A DNA stretch of 64,000 nucleotides from Algoriphagus faecimaris (GTDB taxonomy: Bacteria; Bacteroidota; Bacteroidia; Cytophagales; Cyclobacteriaceae), in NCBI RefSeq assembly GCF_900101705.1, contig NZ_FNAC01000020.1:1-64000 (forward strand). The letters run 5' to 3'. The translations under genes were made by a program, and so were the position numbers. Each line of letters begins with the position of its first letter. Position 1 is the first letter of the stretch. The notes under the pieces are model-generated. The model did not search any database and was not told the origin of the DNA. It saw only the letters and a list, made by a program, of their open reading frames with translations. Below are positions 61,007 to 64,000 of the stretch, piece by piece.

Positions 61007-62070
61007 CTGCCATTTAGCTGCTTAAAAACTCTTTTCGCGGATGAAATTGCTCCTTCCATATAGCCTGGGTTTTTTATCGAACATTCTGTTCCTGAAAAAT
61101 ACAGCTTCCCATTAAAGTAGCTTTCTTGGAGTAAAGAATGTCCGTTATTTTGATGAGGGTGAAGTATACTTGGATTAGAAATAGAAAGTATCCCAGGACT
61201 CCAAATTTTATCCAAATAAGTACTTGGACTTAAGGCACCTTTTCCGAGCAATTCGGTAATCTGACTAATAACTGCACTTTCTCGTTGGTTTTTGGTGAGC
61301 CTTGCAGCTTGGAGGTTTAAAAATCCAGTGAATCCAAATTTATCTTTTTCAGCATTACAGTGATCATACATTTCCGAAATGATTCCTGAATGGCTAAACA
61401 GCATTCCTGAGAAGTTTTCTTTTCTCCAAAAAGGCTCAGCATATTCTAATGCAAATTTAATCGAGCCTGCCATCCAAGTTTGCACTTCCGATAGAAGGCT
61501 TGAGAGTTGGTGTGGAAGATTGGGAGAAAACGCTATTTGTGAAATGGCCGATTGGGGAGGTAGACAAAGAACCACTTTGTCTGCATGGAAAGTTTCTCCT
61601 TTTTGGGAGTGAAGAGTTATTCCTTTACCCGACTCAATGACTTTTATGATCTGAGTATTCAGCCAGATGCTGTCAGGAGTTAGGCTTTCAGCCAAAGCCT
61701 CAATAAGAGCTTGAGTGCCGTCGGTAATGCGGTAGGAGGCTTCGGCTCCCTGTGGGGCAAAAAACTCTTGTATAGGCTCTTGAGGGCTTGTCTGAAAGAG
61801 CGAGCGGCCTTTAGTAGATTGAGGGAATTTACTAATCTTCAATTCTTCTAAAAGTGAGTTGAGATCAGAATGGTTGTCCGAAAACCAAGTTGCACCGAGT
61901 TCAAGAGGTGTTTTTAACTTCCCTTTTACCGTTTCTATTCTTCCACCCAATCGAGTAGAAGATTCCAAAACTGTAACTTGAGCCTGTGATTGATTCAAAA
62001 AATAGGCTAGAGCTAAGCCGCTTAAACCCCCGCCTACAATTATGATTTTTTCATCTTGATTCTTTACCAT
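61003..62070 (-). CDS. FAD-dependent amine oxidase
   Basis: A 355-residue flavoprotein of the monoamine oxidase family. The dinucleotide-binding GGGLSGLALAYFL is near residue 13, followed by LESSTRLGGRIET, and the FAD-binding C-terminal motif is FSGTECSIKNPGYMEGAISSA. No signal peptide, so it is cytosolic. It is shorter than typical MAO/polyamine oxidase enzymes, and the substrate is unknown. It is convergent with the glycerate kinase gene, overlapping by four bases. Confidence 0.87.
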   Translation of the reverse strand: MVKNQDEKIIIVGGGLSGLALAYFLNQSQAQVTVLESSTRLGGRIETVKGKLKTPLELGATWFSDNHSDLNSLLEELKISKFPQSTKGRSLFQTSPQEPIQEFFAPQGAEASYRITDGTQALIEALAESLTPDSIWLNTQIIKVIESGKGITLHSQKGETFHADKVVLCLPPQSAISQIAFSPNLPHQLSSLLSEVQTWMAGSIKFALEYAEPFWRKENFSGMLFSHSGIISEMYDHCNAEKDKFGFTGFLNLQAARLTKNQRESAVISQITELLGKGALSPSTYLDKIWSPGILSISNPSILHPHQNNGHSLLQESYFNGKLYFSGTECSIKNPGYMEGAISSAKRVFKQLNGS

Positions 62071-62099
62071 AGCTATCCTAGCATAAGCGAGGGTCTTAC

Positions 62100-62534
62100 T
62101 TAGACCCTTCTATAATCTGCTTTCCAGTTTTTTACAGCTTTTTTGATGGTTTTATTATCCCACTTCTCCAAAATCGCCTGCTCCATTAGAGGTAGCAATT
62201 CTTCATCTGAGGCAAAACGAAGAGCGATGATTTGAGAGGTGCTTAATTCAGATTCTTTGGTAGACTCAAATCGCTCTCCTGTTAGCTCAAAGTACCTTTG
62301 ACGCATCTCAGCGATGATAATTCGGTTTTGGTTTTTTAAAGCATAAATTCTAGCCAAAAGAGGCAATAAAACGATAATAACCGCTAGGAGAATGGCCTGA
62401 ACAGCAGCAGCCGTAGTCGTATATTGATCTAGGTTATAAAGAGTCATTCCCAAATAGATCAAAGTCATGGGTGTCAGTACAAAGTGATGGAAAGGGTAGT
62501 ACTGTGCGTGATTTTGGAAGTTTTGAGTTTTCAT
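62100..62534 (-). CDS. DUF6526 family membrane protein
   Basis: A 144-residue protein with two hydrophobic segments (LTPMTLIYLGMTLY and AVQAILLAVIIVLLPLLARIY) near residues 20-75, and a charged C-terminal half. The N-terminal NFQNHAQYYPFHHFVLTPM is typical of DUF6526. No function is known. It starts 30 bases after the amine oxidase start on the same strand direction and could be co-transcribed with it. Confidence 0.82.
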   Translation of the reverse strand: MKTQNFQNHAQYYPFHHFVLTPMTLIYLGMTLYNLDQYTTTAAAVQAILLAVIIVLLPLLARIYALKNQNRIIIAEMRQRYFELTGERFESTKESELSTSQIIALRFASDEELLPLMEQAILEKWDNKTIKKAVKNWKADYRRV

Positions 62535-62552
62535 GGTAGGTGGAAATAAAAA

Positions 62553-62572
62553 AAGGAGGCCTTGGCCTCCTT
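62553..62572 (-). terminator. Intrinsic terminator of the 49-residue membrane gene
   Basis: Perfect nine-base stem AAGGAGGCC / GGCCTCCTT with a two-base centre, followed on the minus strand by a T-run (plus A-run 62547-62552). Confidence 0.8.
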
Positions 62573-62591
62573 AATTAAGAATGATTTGGGA

Positions 62592-62741
62592 TCAATGATT
62601 TTTCTTTTTGGCCTTATTGAAAGTACTTCGCGCGTCGATTGCAGAGATTCCAGCACCAAGGCCGATCAGAATACAGACGATCAAAATAAAGAGCTGCGCT
62701 CCCGATGCAATGGGTGAACTAAATATATCAAGTAAAATCAT
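62592..62741 (-). CDS. 49-residue single-span membrane protein
   Basis: A short complete frame, ATG at 62741 to TGA at 62592-62594. It encodes MILLDIFSSPIASGAQ, a hydrophobic span LFILIVCILIGLGAG (residues 17-31), and a basic tail ending FNKAKKKNH. A terminator hairpin begins 20 bases beyond the stop, and the gene fills an otherwise empty gap between the DUF6526 and acidic-protein genes. The span and basic end resemble small cytoplasmic-side anchored membrane proteins. No family recognised. Confidence 0.65.
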   Translation of the reverse strand: MILLDIFSSPIASGAQLFILIVCILIGLGAGISAIDARSTFNKAKKKNH

Positions 62742-62827
62742 AATGTTTTTAATTAGGTTCTTAACGAGAGCTCGAAGATAATTTCAAACCTTGGAATTAC
62801 CAAGACTAAAAACATGGAAGAGGAGAT

Positions 62828-63019
62828 TTAATCTATTTCATCTTCAAGGTCTTCGTCTAGATCGTCGTCAAATTCATCGTCTTCGTCAAAATCTAGGATA
62901 TTGTCATCTATAAATTCGTTCTCGTCATCGAGATCGTATTCATCTTCAAACTCAGAGTCGAAATCATCTTCGTCTTCCAAGTCATCAAACTCGTCGAATT
63001 CTTCTTCAAAATCCTCCAT
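62828..63019 (-). CDS. Extremely acidic 63-residue protein
   Basis: By count, 42 of 63 residues are Asp or Glu, with no Lys, Arg or His; the rest are mainly Phe, Leu and Ile spaced every few residues. The repeating pattern (for example EEFDEFDDLEDEDDFD) suggests a disordered acidic chain or a cation- or basic-protein-binding tail. It could be a low-complexity artefact of frame, but an ATG, stop and matching neighbours on the same strand support a real gene. Function unknown. Confidence 0.6.
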   Translation of the reverse strand: MEDFEEEFDEFDDLEDEDDFDSEFEDEYDLDDENEFIDDNILDFDEDDEFDDDLDEDLEDEID

Positions 63020-63077
63020 AGCAGTGTTTTAAATCGGTTATTAATGATTGATAACACGAAATAAAATAAAAAATTGA

Positions 63078-63563
63078 TCAGCTCAATACGATAGGATCTA
63101 ATTTTTTTTCAGGACTTTTTAAGTCTTCCATTTCCTGCTGAGAAGCCCATTGGTCTCTGAGTACTTTGGCCCACACTTGAAGGTAGAGAATCACGTCCTC
63201 TTTTCTGTTTTGATTGAGCCTATTTCGTGTTTCTATAGGAAGTGCCTGCAATACTATGGGGGAAGACAAGCGCTCCAAATGCCCTAGGTCTTCTAGTGTC
63301 AATCCATAGTCTAGCATTTTGTCAATGATCAAATCGATCGGATATCCACTTGTAGGACAAAACTCCAGTATCTGATCATTCCAATCACCTGAACGCTCCA
63401 TGGCGTACCGGTGAATTTCTGCTTTACTTAGGAAAGTAAGTTCCTGAGCTAAATTTCCGCAATTGCAAGCTCCCATATGTCCCCACTGATAAGCTGCCCC
63501 TTCTTTTAATTTTTGAGCGGTGCGCTCAATTGCTGCAATAAGTTCCGGTTTAATTCTTTTCAT
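63078..63563 (-). CDS. Conserved hypothetical protein, unrecognised
   Basis: A 161-residue soluble protein, mostly helical by composition, with a Cys-containing motif GACNCGNLAQELTFLS (about residue 33) and a second Cys in LEFCPTSG. No signal peptide or membrane span. I do not recognise the family. Directly before its ATG lies a 35-base imperfect palindrome (63564-63598) that looks like an operator or leader hairpin. Confidence 0.7.
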   Translation of the reverse strand: MKRIKPELIAAIERTAQKLKEGAAYQWGHMGACNCGNLAQELTFLSKAEIHRYAMERSGDWNDQILEFCPTSGYPIDLIIDKMLDYGLTLEDLGHLERLSSPIVLQALPIETRNRLNQNRKEDVILYLQVWAKVLRDQWASQQEMEDLKSPEKKLDPIVLS

Positions 63564-63598
63564 AGCTATACTTTTCTATTAAACATAAAAGTATGGCT
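63564..63598 (-). promoter_or_regulatory. Inverted repeat abutting a start codon (operator or leader hairpin)
   Basis: AGCTATACTTTT (63564-63575) and AAAAGTATGGCT (63587-63598) are complementary at 11 of 12 positions across an 11-base gap. The right side of the repeat touches the ATG at 63561-63563. Confidence 0.55.
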
Positions 63599-63706
63599 AG
63601 TGTTGCCAAAAATCCAATTTTGATCTGAAAAAAGCTTAAGGAATGATCAATGACGAGGAATTCGATTTCCGCTCCATTCAAAAGTAAGAATATCCTAGTA
63701 GCAGCC

Positions 63707-64000
63707 TTAGTTAAAAATACTTTGTATGTATTTTTTAATTAATGGCTTGGAGAGGTAATCTTTTACGATTTGATACTTGCTTGCTTTGTTGATATCGCGT
63801 TCGTCCACAGAACTGCTCAAGATATAAATTTGAGCTTCGTTGTTTTGGGGATTGAAATTATCCAAAAAATCCCATCCCGTCATTTCGGGCATATTGAGAT
63901 CTAAAAAAAGGTAATTGGGGTTGATTTTATTTATTTCTTTCAGGGCTGTTTTTGCACTTTGGTACTTAAAGAACTGACACGGCTGACTGACATTTTTAGC
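63707..64000 (-). CDS. Response regulator receiver protein, 5' end outside the window
   Basis: The frame stays open from the stop at 63707 to the right edge, giving the last 97 residues of a receiver domain: LFLDLNMPEMTGWDFL holds the phosphorylated Asp and LSKPL the conserved Lys, with IYILSSSVDERD carrying the switch Ser/Thr. The C terminus comes right after the receiver fold, so it is a single-domain regulator, as found in phosphorelays with Hpt proteins. The start is beyond the window. Confidence 0.85.
   Translation of the reverse strand, partial: AKNVSQPCQFFKYQSAKTALKEINKINPNYLFLDLNMPEMTGWDFLDNFNPQNNEAQIYILSSSVDERDINKASKYQIVKDYLSKPLIKKYIQSIFN

Noticed and set aside
1-64000. tRNA, rRNA or riboswitch genes
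   Set aside because: I saw no cloverleaf with anticodon loop and CCA-like end, no rRNA sequence and no known riboswitch core; a covariance-model search would be needed to be sure.

Overview
The window looks like a chromosomal segment of a Bacteroidota bacterium, most likely order Cytophagales and close to Cyclobacteriaceae such as Algoriphagus. This is inferred from a type IX secretion C-terminal sorting domain, many lipobox proteins, little obvious Shine-Dalgarno sequence, several promoter boxes of the Bacteroidota TAnnTTTG type, and familiar Bacteroidota families (DUF1573, DUF2452, DUF6526, POT transporter, Tricorn-like protease, SatD). No rRNA, tRNA, CRISPR array or clear prophage was found.

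Layout. 1-3.2 kb is the most mobile-looking part: a complete tyrosine recombinase, then an epimerase gene between two regions of related palindromic, non-coding repeats. 3.2-11.5 kb holds a lipoprotein pyrophosphatase, trpS, a DUF1573 protein, a giant secreted metallophosphoesterase with a type IX sorting tail, a MITE-like element and a PagL-like outer-membrane enzyme. 11.5-19.3 kb holds a divergent glutaryl-CoA dehydrogenase / tryptophan dioxygenase pair, a two-gene unit of an M19-like peptidase and an alpha/beta hydrolase, and two extracytoplasmic phosphoesterases. 19.3-26.7 kb carries gamma-glutamyltransferase, an S9 peptidase, an Hpt protein, a DUF2452 unit with a newly noticed 49-residue membrane protein, a deoxynucleoside kinase and a 3-hydroxyacyl-CoA dehydrogenase.

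26.9-37.8 kb is a mostly rightward housekeeping block: CvfB, a cysteine-cluster protein, a ROK kinase, topoisomerase IV B and A subunits enclosing a SatD regulator-like gene and a small membrane gene, and trmH. A barrel protein and a cyclophilin follow on the minus strand. 38-47 kb holds pckA, a peptide transporter, a TetR regulator, tyrS and a 1072-residue Tricorn-like protease. 47-50.7 kb is an 820-base non-coding stretch followed by BlaI, a desaturase and small proteins. 50.7-64 kb holds a deacetylase, a Skp-like lipoprotein, a deoxyhypusine synthase homologue overlapping an OmpA protein, a Gfo/Idh oxidoreductase divergent from a GH20 hexosaminidase, an AGCS transporter coupled to glycerate kinase, an amine oxidase and several small conserved proteins. 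A response regulator runs off the right edge.

Functionally the segment suits a heterotrophic polymer degrader: secreted phosphatases and pyrophosphatase for phosphate, several peptidases plus a peptide importer and amino-acid catabolism, and chitin/peptidoglycan amino-sugar release. The best leads for something undescribed are the twin ATTGTA-N7-TACAAT operators in front of satD, the recombinase with a repeat-bounded gene, a translationally coupled micro-membrane protein, and a palindrome that abuts a start codon near 63.56 kb.
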